Shown piece after piece: positions 5,797-13,000 of a stretch of 18,758 bases of DNA; within the stretch, counting starts at the first letter, position 1; each line of letters begins with the position of its first letter. A program made the translations under genes and the position numbers. Where the stretch lies: contig JAVBLF010000095.1 in NCBI GenBank assembly GCA_031553675.1, positions 1-18,758 of the forward strand, given 5' to 3'. Under the pieces are notes generated by a model that worked only from the letters and a program-made list of their open reading frames with translations, made no database searches and was not told the DNA's origin. The DNA comes from JAVBLF01 sp031553675. Its GTDB lineage: Bacteria > Bacillota > Clostridia > Christensenellales > CALWSW01.

Positions 5797-6887
5797 GGCT
5801 TCACCGCCTTCCATTCGAGGGCGGCGTCACAGAGCGCGATCGCCATCGCCGCCTCGACGACAGGCAACGCCCTCGGCACGATGCAAGGGTCGTGCCGCCC
5901 TGCCACTTCGATGACCGCGTTTTCGCCCGTCCGAAGGTCGACGGTCCGCTGCAGCTTTGCGATCGAGGGCGTCGGTTTGCAGGCGACGCGCACGACGATC
6001 GGCCTGCCGTTCGCGATGCCGCCATCGACGCCGCCCGAGTGGTTCGTCGCCGAAGCGACCGCGCCGTCCTTCATGCAGAGCGGATCGTTGGCCTGCGATC
6101 CGCGCATGCGGCTCAACGCAAAACCGTCTCCAAAGTCCACGCCCTTGACGCCCGGAATCGCGAACAGGAGATGGGCGACTGCGCTTTCGATCGCGTCGAA
6201 AAACGGGCTGCCCCAACCCCCCGGAACGCCGACCGCCGCGCACTCGATCGCGCCGCCGACCGAGTCGCCGTCGTCGCGGGCTTGGCGGATCGCTTCGCGC
6301 ATGGCCGTCTCGCGTTGCGGATCGAGGAGCGGAAAACGGCTTTTCTGCAACGCTTCAAGCTCACTTGCCGCCACGACGACCGGATCGAAGCGCCGATCTT
6401 CCACGCCGCCGATCGACGCGATGTGCGCCCCGATAGCGACGCCCTCACCGCGAAGCAGGATCCGCGCCAAAGCCCCGGCGAAGACGATCGGCGCCGTCAG
6501 CCGTCCCGACGCGTGCCCCCCGCCCCGCCGATCGGCATGGCCGCCCGAACGCGCGTACACGGTGGCGTCAGCGTGCCCGGGCCGCGCGCGATCGCCGAGC
6601 CTGTCGTAATCGCCTACCTTCGCGTCGGCGTTTTCGATCAAGCCGCAAATCGGCGTGCCCGTCGTCCTGCCGCCAAAAACGCCGCTGACGATCCGAACGG
6701 CGTCGGCCTCCTGCCGCGCCGTCGCCTGCGCATCCCAGCCCGGCGCACGCCGCGCCATCTCAAACGCGATCGCCCCTTCATCGACAAGAAGCCCCGGCGG
6801 CAGCCCGTCGACCACCACGCCGATCGCTGCCCCGTGGGATTCACCAAAGATCGAAAGCCGCAAAAAACGTCCCCAACTCCCCGCCAT
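5793..6887 (-). CDS. aroC: Chorismate synthase
   Basis: Converts EPSP to chorismate, the last shared step, using reduced FMN. It is 364 residues, a normal length. Signatures are present in order: WGRFLRLSIFGESHG (3-19), RPGHAD, YARSGGHADRRGGGHASGRLTA (the conserved substrate/FMN region), and the C-terminal run GSQANDPL, NHSGGVDGGIANG and KPTPSI. The ATG at 6887 has GGAGG seven bases upstream and lies two bases after the aroA stop codon. Its own stop overlaps the following start as ATGA. Translation is therefore coupled on both sides. The same frame stays open well upstream into aroA, but that part has no homology to the family. Confidence 0.96.
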   Translation of the reverse strand: MAGSWGRFLRLSIFGESHGAAIGVVVDGLPPGLLVDEGAIAFEMARRAPGWDAQATARQEADAVRIVSGVFGGRTTGTPICGLIENADAKVGDYDRLGDRARPGHADATVYARSGGHADRRGGGHASGRLTAPIVFAGALARILLRGEGVAIGAHIASIGGVEDRRFDPVVVAASELEALQKSRFPLLDPQRETAMREAIRQARDDGDSVGGAIECAAVGVPGGWGSPFFDAIESAVAHLLFAIPGVKGVDFGDGFALSRMRGSQANDPLCMKDGAVASATNHSGGVDGGIANGRPIVVRVACKPTPSIAKLQRTVDLRTGENAVIEVAGRHDPCIVPRALPVVEAAMAIALCDAALEWKAVKP

Positions 6888-6889
6888 CG

Positions 6890-8152
6890 TCAACCCTCCA
6901 TGAACTCGACCTTTCCGCCGAGCGTTCGAAAATCCGTCCAAAACCCGGGCGCACTCTTGGCGACGCATGCCGCGTCGTCGATCGTCGATTCGCCTTCCGC
7001 CGCTGTCGCCGCCACAGCCAGCGCCATCGCGATCCGGTGGTCGCCGTGGGCCGAAAGCGCCGCGCCATGCAGCCGTCCCCCCGTGATCGTCAGCCCGCCC
7101 ACCAGCTCTTCGACGCCTGCCCCCATTTTGCGCAGCTCGCACGCCATGGCAGCCAGGCGGTCGCTTTCCTTGTGCCGCAAACGCGCCGCGTTGCGTATCC
7201 GCGTCACGCCTGTCGCGCATGCGCCGAGCGCAGCCAACACCGGCACGAGATCGGGGATCTGCGACGCGTCGGCGTCGATGCCCCGCAGAGCGCCCGGCAT
7301 CGCCCCAACCGCCCCGCTTTCGACCGCGACGATCGCCCCCATGTCGCGCAAACGTTCGATGATGGCGCGATCGCCCTGGAGCGACGAATCTCGGAGTCCC
7401 TCGACGCGCACGCCGCCCCCCAACACGCCCACCGCTACGAAAAAAGCCGCATTCGACCAATCGCCCTCGACAGCGACATGTGCCGGACGCCACCGCTGGC
7501 TGCCCGACACTTCGATCGTGCAGCCGTCTTTCCAGGCCGCTTCCACCCCAAAGCGGGCGAGCACATCGAGCGTCATGTCGATGTAGGCGCGGCTTTCCAC
7601 GGGCGGCGCGATCGCGATCGTCGAGGGCACTTCGAGCGTCGGCAGCGCGAAGAGCAGGCCGCTCACAAACTGCGACGAGACGTCCCCCGGCAGCTCGAAG
7701 CGACCCGCTTGCAGCCGTCCCTCCACCGTCAACCGACCCTCCGACGCCGCAAAGACGATCCCTTGCATGTCGGCGATCGCTTTGTAAGGCGCGAGCGGCC
7801 GTTCGAGCAAGCGCCCACGTCCAGCAAAGACATGCCGCCTGCCGTCCATGGCAAGCGGCAAGGCAAAGCGCAGCGTGCTGCCCGATTCGCCGCAGTCGAT
7901 CGCCGAAGCGTCTTGCGGTCGATCCGGCAAAGGCGCAGCACTTACGATCCTTCCGTCGTCTTCACGTCGCAGCCGGTATCCCAGCGCGTGCATCGCCCCG
8001 ATCGTCGCCTCGACGTCTTCGGCGAAACCCGCGTTTTCGACAACGGAATCGCCCGCCAGCGCCGCTGCGATCGCCCATCGATGGGCGTAGCTCTTCGAAG
8101 GGGCGGCGGCGATCGTCCCGGCCAGATTGCCCGGTCGGATGCGCGCGATCAC
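6890..8152 (-). CDS. aroA: 3-phosphoshikimate 1-carboxyvinyltransferase (EPSP synthase)
   Basis: Transfers the enolpyruvyl group of phosphoenolpyruvate to shikimate 3-phosphate, step six. It is 420 residues from the GTG at 8152, chosen because it overlaps the aroB stop as GTGA, has AAGGGAG six bases upstream and leaves the usual short N-terminus. Motifs: PSKSYAHR (18-25) with the substrate Lys, Ser and Arg; GESGSTLRF (88-96); LERPLAPY; SSQFVSG; EGDWSNAAFF; QIPDLVPVLAALG with the catalytic Asp; the KESDR motif; and GDHRIAMALAVAA near the C-terminus. It is the third gene of the aro operon and looks fully intact. Confidence 0.95.
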   Translation of the reverse strand: MIARIRPGNLAGTIAAAPSKSYAHRWAIAAALAGDSVVENAGFAEDVEATIGAMHALGYRLRREDDGRIVSAAPLPDRPQDASAIDCGESGSTLRFALPLAMDGRRHVFAGRGRLLERPLAPYKAIADMQGIVFAASEGRLTVEGRLQAGRFELPGDVSSQFVSGLLFALPTLEVPSTIAIAPPVESRAYIDMTLDVLARFGVEAAWKDGCTIEVSGSQRWRPAHVAVEGDWSNAAFFVAVGVLGGGVRVEGLRDSSLQGDRAIIERLRDMGAIVAVESGAVGAMPGALRGIDADASQIPDLVPVLAALGACATGVTRIRNAARLRHKESDRLAAMACELRKMGAGVEELVGGLTITGGRLHGAALSAHGDHRIAMALAVAATAAEGESTIDDAACVAKSAPGFWTDFRTLGGKVEFMEG

Positions 8153-9219
8153 GACAGACTCCCTTCCAGCAGCGGCCAAAACGCCTCGATCGGAAGGCTG
8201 CGGATCGTCGCGCTTCCCAGACGTTCGAGCAGGACGAGTCGGATCGCGTCGCCCGTCGCCTTCTTGTCGCAGCGCAGCGCGGCGCGGATCGCATCCGCGT
8301 CACCCTGCGGCCCATCGACGGGCAGGCCAAGCGCTTCGAGGTCGCGGCGCATCGCGTCCGACGTTCCCACAGGCGTGACGCCGAGCGCCTCCCCCCAACG
8401 CGCTGCCGCGATCATGCCGCACGCGACGGCCTCACCGTGCAGCCAATGGCCACCGACCGCTTCGATCGCGTGTCCCAGCGTGTGGCCGAAATTCAGCGCC
8501 ATCCGCTCCCCGCGGTCGTAGGGATCGCGCTCGACGTAAGCCGCCTTGATCCGCGCAGCGCTGTAAGCCAGGTCCGCGAGCGTTTCCCATTCCAAAGGCC
8601 AGCGCAGCGATCGCACGCGTTCGAGCAAGTGCAGGTCGGCGATGCAGCCGCATTTATAGATCTCCGCCAGGCCCGCGCGGATCTGCCGCTCATCGAGGCT
8701 GCGCAGACAATCCGCGTCGGCGATCGTGAGCACGGGCTGGGCAAACGCGCCGACGAGGTTTTTCCCGCCGGGCAGATCGACCGCCGACTTGCCTCCGATC
8801 GCGCTGTCGGCCTGGGCGAGGAGGGTCGTCGGCAACTGCAAAAACGGAATGCCGCGCAGATAAGTCGCCGCCGCAAAGCCCGCCAGATCGCCCACGACGC
8901 CGCCACCCAGCGCGACGGCGAGATCCGATCGCGAAATGCCCTCGGAGCGCCACGATTCGTAGACGGTCAGCAGCGTTTCGTGGGACTTGCTCACCTCGCC
9001 TGCCGGTACGACGGTCGCCACCGCGCCGATCCCCGCGCGTTCGAGGCCCTCGATCAGCGCCGGCAAAAGCAGGGGCGCGACGTGTTCGTCGGTAACGACA
9101 GCCGCTTTGCGTCCGGCAAAACTGGCCAGCTCGGGAAAATCGCCCAGCACGGCGATCAATCCCGTCCCGTAGACCGCCCGCGATCGCACGCCAAAAGCAT
9201 CGATTTCGATCGTCCGCAT
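8149..9219 (-). CDS. aroB: 3-dehydroquinate synthase
   Basis: Cyclises DAHP to 3-dehydroquinate, step two, with NAD and a divalent metal. It is 356 residues, typical for the family. Motifs: GEVSKSHET (74-82), the NAD and substrate loop ALGGGVVGDLAGFAA (103-117), LPTTLLAQADSAIGGKSAVD, E186 in LAEIYKCG as a metal ligand, and the histidine-rich NFGHTLGHAIE (243-253) and HGEAVACGM (261-269), which carry the other ligands. The ATG at 9219 has AGGAAGG seven bases upstream; the frame is open further upstream but not homologous. It follows aroF by 19 bases and overlaps aroA by four bases. Confidence 0.96.
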   Translation of the reverse strand: MRTIEIDAFGVRSRAVYGTGLIAVLGDFPELASFAGRKAAVVTDEHVAPLLLPALIEGLERAGIGAVATVVPAGEVSKSHETLLTVYESWRSEGISRSDLAVALGGGVVGDLAGFAAATYLRGIPFLQLPTTLLAQADSAIGGKSAVDLPGGKNLVGAFAQPVLTIADADCLRSLDERQIRAGLAEIYKCGCIADLHLLERVRSLRWPLEWETLADLAYSAARIKAAYVERDPYDRGERMALNFGHTLGHAIEAVGGHWLHGEAVACGMIAAARWGEALGVTPVGTSDAMRRDLEALGLPVDGPQGDADAIRAALRCDKKATGDAIRLVLLERLGSATIRSLPIEAFWPLLEGSLS

Positions 9220-9238
9220 ACATTCGCCTTCCTCTGGC

Positions 9239-10048
9239 TCAAACGCTTCGTCCAACGAGGGGCGCCAGCGCGCGCAGCTTGTCCATGAGCGTTTCGAATT
9301 CCGACGGCGTGATCGCCTGCTGGGCATCGCTGCGGGCGTTCTCCGGATCGGCGTGTACTTCGATCAAAAGGCCGTCCGCGCCTGCGGCGATCGCGGCGAG
9401 AGAGAGCGGCTCGACCATCCAGGCTGCGCCCGACGCGTGCGACGGATCGACTATCACCGGCAGATGGCTTCTCCGTTTGACCGCGACGACAGCCGACAGG
9501 TCGAGCGTATTGCGCGTCGCCGTCTCAAAGGTTCGGATGCCACGCTCGCACAGAATCACATTTGCATTGCCGCACGCTGCGATCGTTTCGGCGCTCAACA
9601 GCCACTCCTCGATCGTGTTGGCGAAGCCGCGCTTGAGCAGGATGGGTTTTCGCGTCCCACCCAATTCTCGCAGCAATTCGAAGTTTTGCATGCTCCGTGC
9701 GCCGACCTGGATCACGTCGACCGAAGCCGCGAAAAGTGGGATCTGCCGGACGCTCGTGATCTCGCTGACGACGGGCAGCCCCACCGCGTCGCCCGCCTCG
9801 CGCAGGATGGCCAAGCCTTCCTCTGCCAGCCCTTGGAACGCGTAAGGCGAGGAGCGCATCTTGAACGCGCCGCCCCGCAGCATGGCCGCGCCCGCTACCT
9901 GCAAGCGTCCCGCGACGGCGTGCATTTGTTCGCGACTCTCGACGGCACAGGGACCGGCGATCACGGCGAGGGGCGCGCCGCCGACCGCCACGCCCCCTGG
10001 AAGCGCGACGACGCTATCGGCCGGGTGCGCGTCGCGGCTCACCAACAT
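9239..10048 (-). CDS. aroF: DAHP synthase, type I-beta, catalytic core only
   Basis: Condenses phosphoenolpyruvate with erythrose 4-phosphate, the committed first step. It is 269 residues and belongs to the KDO8P-synthase-like I-beta branch: VIAGPCAVES (29-38, metal-ligand C34), GGAFKMRSSPYAFQG (59-73), VDPSHASG with the metal His, and LLIEVHADPENARSDAQQA with the metal Glu and Asp. Many relatives carry an N-terminal ferredoxin-like (Thermotoga) or chorismate-mutase (Bacillus) domain for feedback control. Here only about 20 residues precede the core, so regulation by that route is unlikely. The usual KPR of the PEP site reads KMR (63-65). The ATG at 10048 has AGGTG four bases upstream. It is the first enzyme gene of the aro operon. 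Confidence 0.94.
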   Translation of the reverse strand: MLVSRDAHPADSVVALPGGVAVGGAPLAVIAGPCAVESREQMHAVAGRLQVAGAAMLRGGAFKMRSSPYAFQGLAEEGLAILREAGDAVGLPVVSEITSVRQIPLFAASVDVIQVGARSMQNFELLRELGGTRKPILLKRGFANTIEEWLLSAETIAACGNANVILCERGIRTFETATRNTLDLSAVVAVKRRSHLPVIVDPSHASGAAWMVEPLSLAAIAAGADGLLIEVHADPENARSDAQQAITPSEFETLMDKLRALAPLVGRSV

Positions 10049-10314
10049 ATCGCACCTGCAATCATATTCGCAGCAAAGTGCGCCGAACCCTTCACGAATC
10101 GGCGATCTTTCCTCTCGAAATATCGCATTTCATCAGAAACGGAATATTGCATACCCCGATCCAATGCACTATTCAAAAGCAATATCTTACATTGCTTGCA
10201 TTTGCAAAAAAATTGAAACTCAGCAATCTCGTGGCAATTTACTTGCATTCTTATCCCACTTTTTTCATTCGCATTAAACCAATATTCACTAATTATTGAA
10301 GCATAAAGCATCAT
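10039..10314 (-). CDS. Possible small ORF in the aro leader (uncertain)
   Basis: A 91-codon open frame fills most of the AT-rich leader of the aro operon and overlaps the aroF start by ten bases. The predicted peptide begins MMLYASIISEYWFNANEKSG and includes a cysteine cluster, FFCKCKQCK. Codons 11-13 are Tyr-Trp-Phe. I recognise no homology, and there is no good ribosome binding site before the ATG at 10314. Opposite-strand frames here are open too, so it may be chance. If real, it is either a small operon gene or a leader peptide, although it is long for an attenuator peptide. Confidence 0.25.
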   Translation of the reverse strand: MMLYASIISEYWFNANEKSGIRMQVNCHEIAEFQFFCKCKQCKILLLNSALDRGMQYSVSDEMRYFERKDRRFVKGSAHFAANMIAGAICW

Positions 10315-10401
10315 ATCGTGAATAAATTGACTCTATCTCCAGATTCATGGATTATTTGCACAACCTACAAATTTTCTATTTTAAACGCAGCGCAAAGGCG
10401 G
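10049..10401 (-). other. AT-rich leader region of the aro operon
   Basis: About 350 bases separate the likely aro promoter from the aroF ATG. The base composition is clearly more AT-rich than the surrounding genes. On the minus strand, AAGCAAT and ATTGCTT (10177-10197) form a 7-bp stem with a 7-base loop, followed by further T residues; it resembles a weak intrinsic terminator and could belong to an attenuator. ATGCA/TGCAT-type words recur nearby. I looked for a T-box sequence (GGTGG-ACCGCG type) and did not see one. Nothing identifies a known riboswitch. Confidence 0.45.
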
Positions 10402-10430
10402 TATAATACACTTAACCCATTCGTTCACAA
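10380..10430. promoter_or_regulatory. Overlapping divergent promoters of the aro operon and the cyclophilin gene
   Basis: The plus strand has TATAAT at 10402-10407 with TTTAAA 16 bases upstream (10380-10385), pointing to the cyclophilin gene. The minus strand has TATTAT on 10403-10408 with TTGTGA (10425-10430) 16 bases upstream, pointing to the aro operon. The two -10 boxes occupy the same near-palindrome GTATAATAC. RNA polymerase could occupy only one direction at a time, so the two units may compete. The -35 boxes are weak on both sides. Confidence 0.5.
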
Positions 10431-10449
10431 TTGGTAAGTGCTGGAATCA

Positions 10450-10524
10450 GGCGGATGTTTTGCCATCCGGCGAATTTCCGCCATTATAGCACAGGGGCGT
10501 TTGGGCACGCAAGCAAGCTTGCCC
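10450..10524 (+). other. Hairpin-rich leader of the cyclophilin gene
   Basis: The roughly 210-base leader before the cyclophilin start returns to high GC and contains inverted repeats. CGGATG and CATCCG (10452-10469) enclose TTTTGC. GGCGGA (10450-10455) can alternatively pair with TCCGCC (10477-10482). GGGCA and TGCCC (10503-10524) form a second stem. The first two pairings are mutually exclusive. I recognise no known RNA family. Confidence 0.3.
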
Positions 10525-10623
10525 ATGCCGCGTGACCTCCATGCAAGACCCCACGGAGCGTTTTTCATACATCGACGCCATGGCATCACGCCGCATGGCT
10601 TTACACAATGAAGGAGTACGACT

Positions 10624-11223
10624 GTGAGTGTAAGCAGTTTGGCCGTTCAGCGGAATCTCAACCCGATTGTCAACCTACAAATGGAGTCGGGTAATCACAT
10701 CAACATCGAGCTCTTTCCCGAGATCGCGCCCATCACGGTGGAAAACTTTCTCCACCTGATCCGCACGCGCTTCTACGACGGATTGACTTTCCATCGCGTG
10801 ATACAGGGCTTTATGATCCAGGGCGGCTGCCCCTATGGCGAGGGTACGGGCGGTCCCGGCTGGAGCATCGTCGGCGAATTCGCGCAAAACGGCTATGAGA
10901 ACCCGCTCTCACACCGCCGCGGCGTGATCTCGATGGGCCGCAGCGTCGATCCCGACTCTGCCGGCAGCCAGTTTTTCATCATCACCGACGATTCGCCCCA
11001 CCTCGACGGCTCCTACGCCGCGTTTGGCAAAGTGTTCGATCGCGATAGCATGGCCGTCGTCGATGGGATCGCGCAAACCGTCATCACCCCGCGCATCGAG
11101 GTCGAGTCGGGCAAGAAGATCGAAGAGATCGTGGACATCCACGGCAAGCCCATGATCCTCAACCAGGCCAACGTCGATATGCCCTTTGATCAGCCTCGCA
11201 TTTCCTTCGCCACCATCCTGTAG
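10624..11223 (+). CDS. Cyclophilin-type peptidyl-prolyl cis-trans isomerase
   Basis: Catalyses cis-trans isomerisation of Xaa-Pro bonds and assists protein folding. It is 199 residues with no signal peptide, so probably cytoplasmic. The cyclophilin core is clear: FYDGLTFHRVIQGFMIQGG at 50-68 with the catalytic Arg at R58 plus F63, M64 and Q66; GSQFFI at 114-119; and HLDGSYAAFGKVFD at 126-139. About 20 residues before the core and a 40-residue tail after it lack recognisable motifs. The GTG at 10624 has GGAG seven bases upstream. It is monocistronic, with its own promoter and a strong terminator at 11323-11348. Confidence 0.94.
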   Translation: MSVSSLAVQRNLNPIVNLQMESGNHINIELFPEIAPITVENFLHLIRTRFYDGLTFHRVIQGFMIQGGCPYGEGTGGPGWSIVGEFAQNGYENPLSHRRGVISMGRSVDPDSAGSQFFIITDDSPHLDGSYAAFGKVFDRDSMAVVDGIAQTVITPRIEVESGKKIEEIVDIHGKPMILNQANVDMPFDQPRISFATIL

Positions 11224-11322
11224 ATCGAATGTCTTCGCGAAGGATTCGTGTCCCCTAGCACGCGACATGAATCGCGTTTCAGGCAAGCGTCACGCCATCA
11301 TTTTTTCCAACCACCACGATTG

Positions 11323-11348
11323 AAAAGGTGCCCGAAAGGGCACTTTTT
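11323..11348 (+). terminator. Intrinsic terminator after the cyclophilin gene
   Basis: AAAAGGTGCCC and GGGCACTTTTT pair around a GAAA tetraloop: six GC-rich pairs, one G-T and four A-T pairs, with a TTTTT run. This is a textbook rho-independent terminator about 100 bases past the stop codon. The AAAA on the left arm could also support termination on the other strand. Confidence 0.85.
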
Positions 11349-11444
11349 CGGTCGGATGCCTGCGCGCGCAAAACGATTCGCTATCTTTTTTTGTGGTTCT
11401 TGGTTACACTGATACATGAATACAATCTCATGAGGAGGCAAGCT

Positions 11445-12071
11445 ATGATCATCGTCGGCATCTGCGGCGCGAGTGGCAGCGGAAAATCGACGCTGGCCGA
11501 AGAAATCGCTTCATCCCTGACCTGTGACACCTTCATCCTCGGGCAGGATTGCTATTACCGCGATCACGCCCATCTCCCCTTCGAAGAGCGCGTCCACATC
11601 AACTACGACCATCCGGACATCTTCGATTACGACGAACTGAACGCCGACATCGCGCGGCTTTCCGCCGGACACGCGATCGAGCGCAAAGGCTACGACTACA
11701 GCCAGCACAAGCGCGCCGATCCCGGCGATCCGATCCACCCGCCCGACGTGCTGATCCTCGAAGGCATCCACGTCTTCCACGACGAAGCCCTGCGCAAACG
11801 CATGAGCCTGAAGGTCTACATGCGCGTCGATGTTGACGTCTGCCTACTGCGCCGCATCGAGCGCGACATCCTCGTGCGTGGGCGCAACATCGAAAACATC
11901 GCCGAGCAGTACCTTCAGTCTGTCAAACCGATGTACGAACGCTACATCTCGCGCTACATCGACGTGGCCGACTTCGCCGTCATGCACGGCGGCCGCAACC
12001 GCGAAGCCATCGACGCTATCAGCGCTTACCTCAGCGCCAAACTCCTGGCGGAACGCTTTTCGGAACGCTGA
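11445..12071 (+). CDS. udk: Uridine kinase
   Basis: Phosphorylates uridine and cytidine in pyrimidine salvage; cytoplasmic. It is 208 residues, the normal size. The P-loop GASGSGKST is at 8-16. NYDHPDIFDYDEL matches the substrate segment NFDHPDAFD of the family, and ILEGIHVFHDEALR, followed by RRIERDILVRGR and EQYLQSVKPMYERYI, matches the second half. The start at 11445 has AGGAGG six bases upstream; an in-frame ATG 15 bases earlier lacks such a site. The next gene starts 73 bases downstream on the same strand and may be cotranscribed. Confidence 0.93.
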   Translation: MIIVGICGASGSGKSTLAEEIASSLTCDTFILGQDCYYRDHAHLPFEERVHINYDHPDIFDYDELNADIARLSAGHAIERKGYDYSQHKRADPGDPIHPPDVLILEGIHVFHDEALRKRMSLKVYMRVDVDVCLLRRIERDILVRGRNIENIAEQYLQSVKPMYERYISRYIDVADFAVMHGGRNREAIDAISAYLSAKLLAERFSER

Positions 12072-12144
12072 GCGCTTCCATCTGCGGCACCGCTGGCGCG
12101 ATGCGGCGGTTACCCAAGCTCTCACCTCGTCGGGAGGCATGACC

Positions 12145-12924
12145 ATGCGACGCCGCCGATTTTCGCTCAGTCTCGCCCTCGTCCCCGCACTGCTGGGCAG
12201 TGTTCTCGCCGCGCAAAACGCGCAAAGTCCCGTCCATCACTCCGTCTTCGCCTCGCTGCCGCAGGATCGTGCTCCCTCAGATCCTCTGCCCAGCATCCGC
12301 TGGCCCGCCTTTTTTGACGCGCTCGATCCTTCCGACCCGTCCGACATCGAGCGCGCTTTTTCGCGCGTCGCGATGGAGACGACGATCGCCGACGAAACGC
12401 TCGCGCACTACCTTGCCTTCCTAGACGCCGCCGCCCAAGCGCCGCGCCCCTTCAAGCTCTACCCCGCCCAGCTTAGCGTCAACACAGCGCACGATCCGCC
12501 GCCGTCGGGCCTGCTCGCCGCACCGCCCGCCCCGATCGATTGGAAAACGCTCGACCGCGCGCTGCACGTCCAATGCAGCCGAAACGCCGCGACCTTCCTC
12601 AGCACCATGGCCGACCATGCGCCGATCGCCCGAAACGGCAGCCTGATGATCTCCTGGGCCGCGCTCGGCGATCACGCGCTCACCCTGTCGCGCCTGGTCG
12701 AGAACACCCCCGTCACGTCTCCCTTCTACGATCGCTTCGCCCGCGCTTACGACGAAGCGCGCCGCATCTACCTTGGCGGCGAACCCCTTCCCCTCTCGCC
12801 TTGCGCCGACGCTTCCGGACGGCTCGATCCCGAGCTTCTCGCCAGCTACGCCGCCATCGCCTCGGAAACGCAGGCCAACGACCTGACGAACGAAGTTGCC
12901 GCCCGTCTTGCCTCGTTCGAATGA
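12145..12924 (+). CDS. Exported protein of unknown function
   Basis: I do not recognise this 259-residue protein. It begins MRRRRFSLSLALVPALLGSVLAAQ, a classic signal peptide with a basic start, a hydrophobic core and a likely cleavage after an Ala near 24-25. No lipobox cysteine follows, so it would be secreted or released to the cell surface. The mature part is rich in Ala, Pro and Asp, has only two Cys, and shows no repeats or catalytic motif that I can name. Aromatic and charged residues are well distributed, as in a folded domain. The ATG at 12145 is preferred over 12139 because GGGAGG then lies seven bases upstream. It lies after udk and 76 bases before the zinc-ribbon gene. Confidence 0.75.
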   Translation: MRRRRFSLSLALVPALLGSVLAAQNAQSPVHHSVFASLPQDRAPSDPLPSIRWPAFFDALDPSDPSDIERAFSRVAMETTIADETLAHYLAFLDAAAQAPRPFKLYPAQLSVNTAHDPPPSGLLAAPPAPIDWKTLDRALHVQCSRNAATFLSTMADHAPIARNGSLMISWAALGDHALTLSRLVENTPVTSPFYDRFARAYDEARRIYLGGEPLPLSPCADASGRLDPELLASYAAIASETQANDLTNEVAARLASFE

Positions 12925-12936
12925 GCGCATTTGCGT

Positions 12937-12965
12937 TTCCCACACATGCTCCCATGTGATATCAT
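12937..12965 (+). promoter_or_regulatory. Promoter with embedded palindrome for the zinc-ribbon gene
   Basis: TTCCCA (12937-12942) and TATCAT (12960-12965) are spaced by 17 bases and match the consensus at four and five of six positions. The spacer is almost entirely the perfect palindrome CACATG-CTCC-CATGTG (12943-12958). A dyad between -35 and -10 is a common repressor position. A hairpin for the upstream gene is the alternative, but no U-tract follows. Confidence 0.45.
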
Positions 12966-13000
12966 AACACCAACGAGCAAGCACCAAAGGAGCGTAAGCG

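Noticed and set aside
5784..9288. Very long plus-strand open frames (about 600 codons each) opposite aroC, aroA and aroB
   Set aside because: They are antisense to confidently identified genes, are very rich in Arg/Ala/Pro, show no homology, and are expected mirror frames in GC-rich sequence.
10049..10440. T-box or known riboswitch controlling the aro operon
   Set aside because: I searched by eye for the T-box core and found none; no other known aptamer was recognisable.
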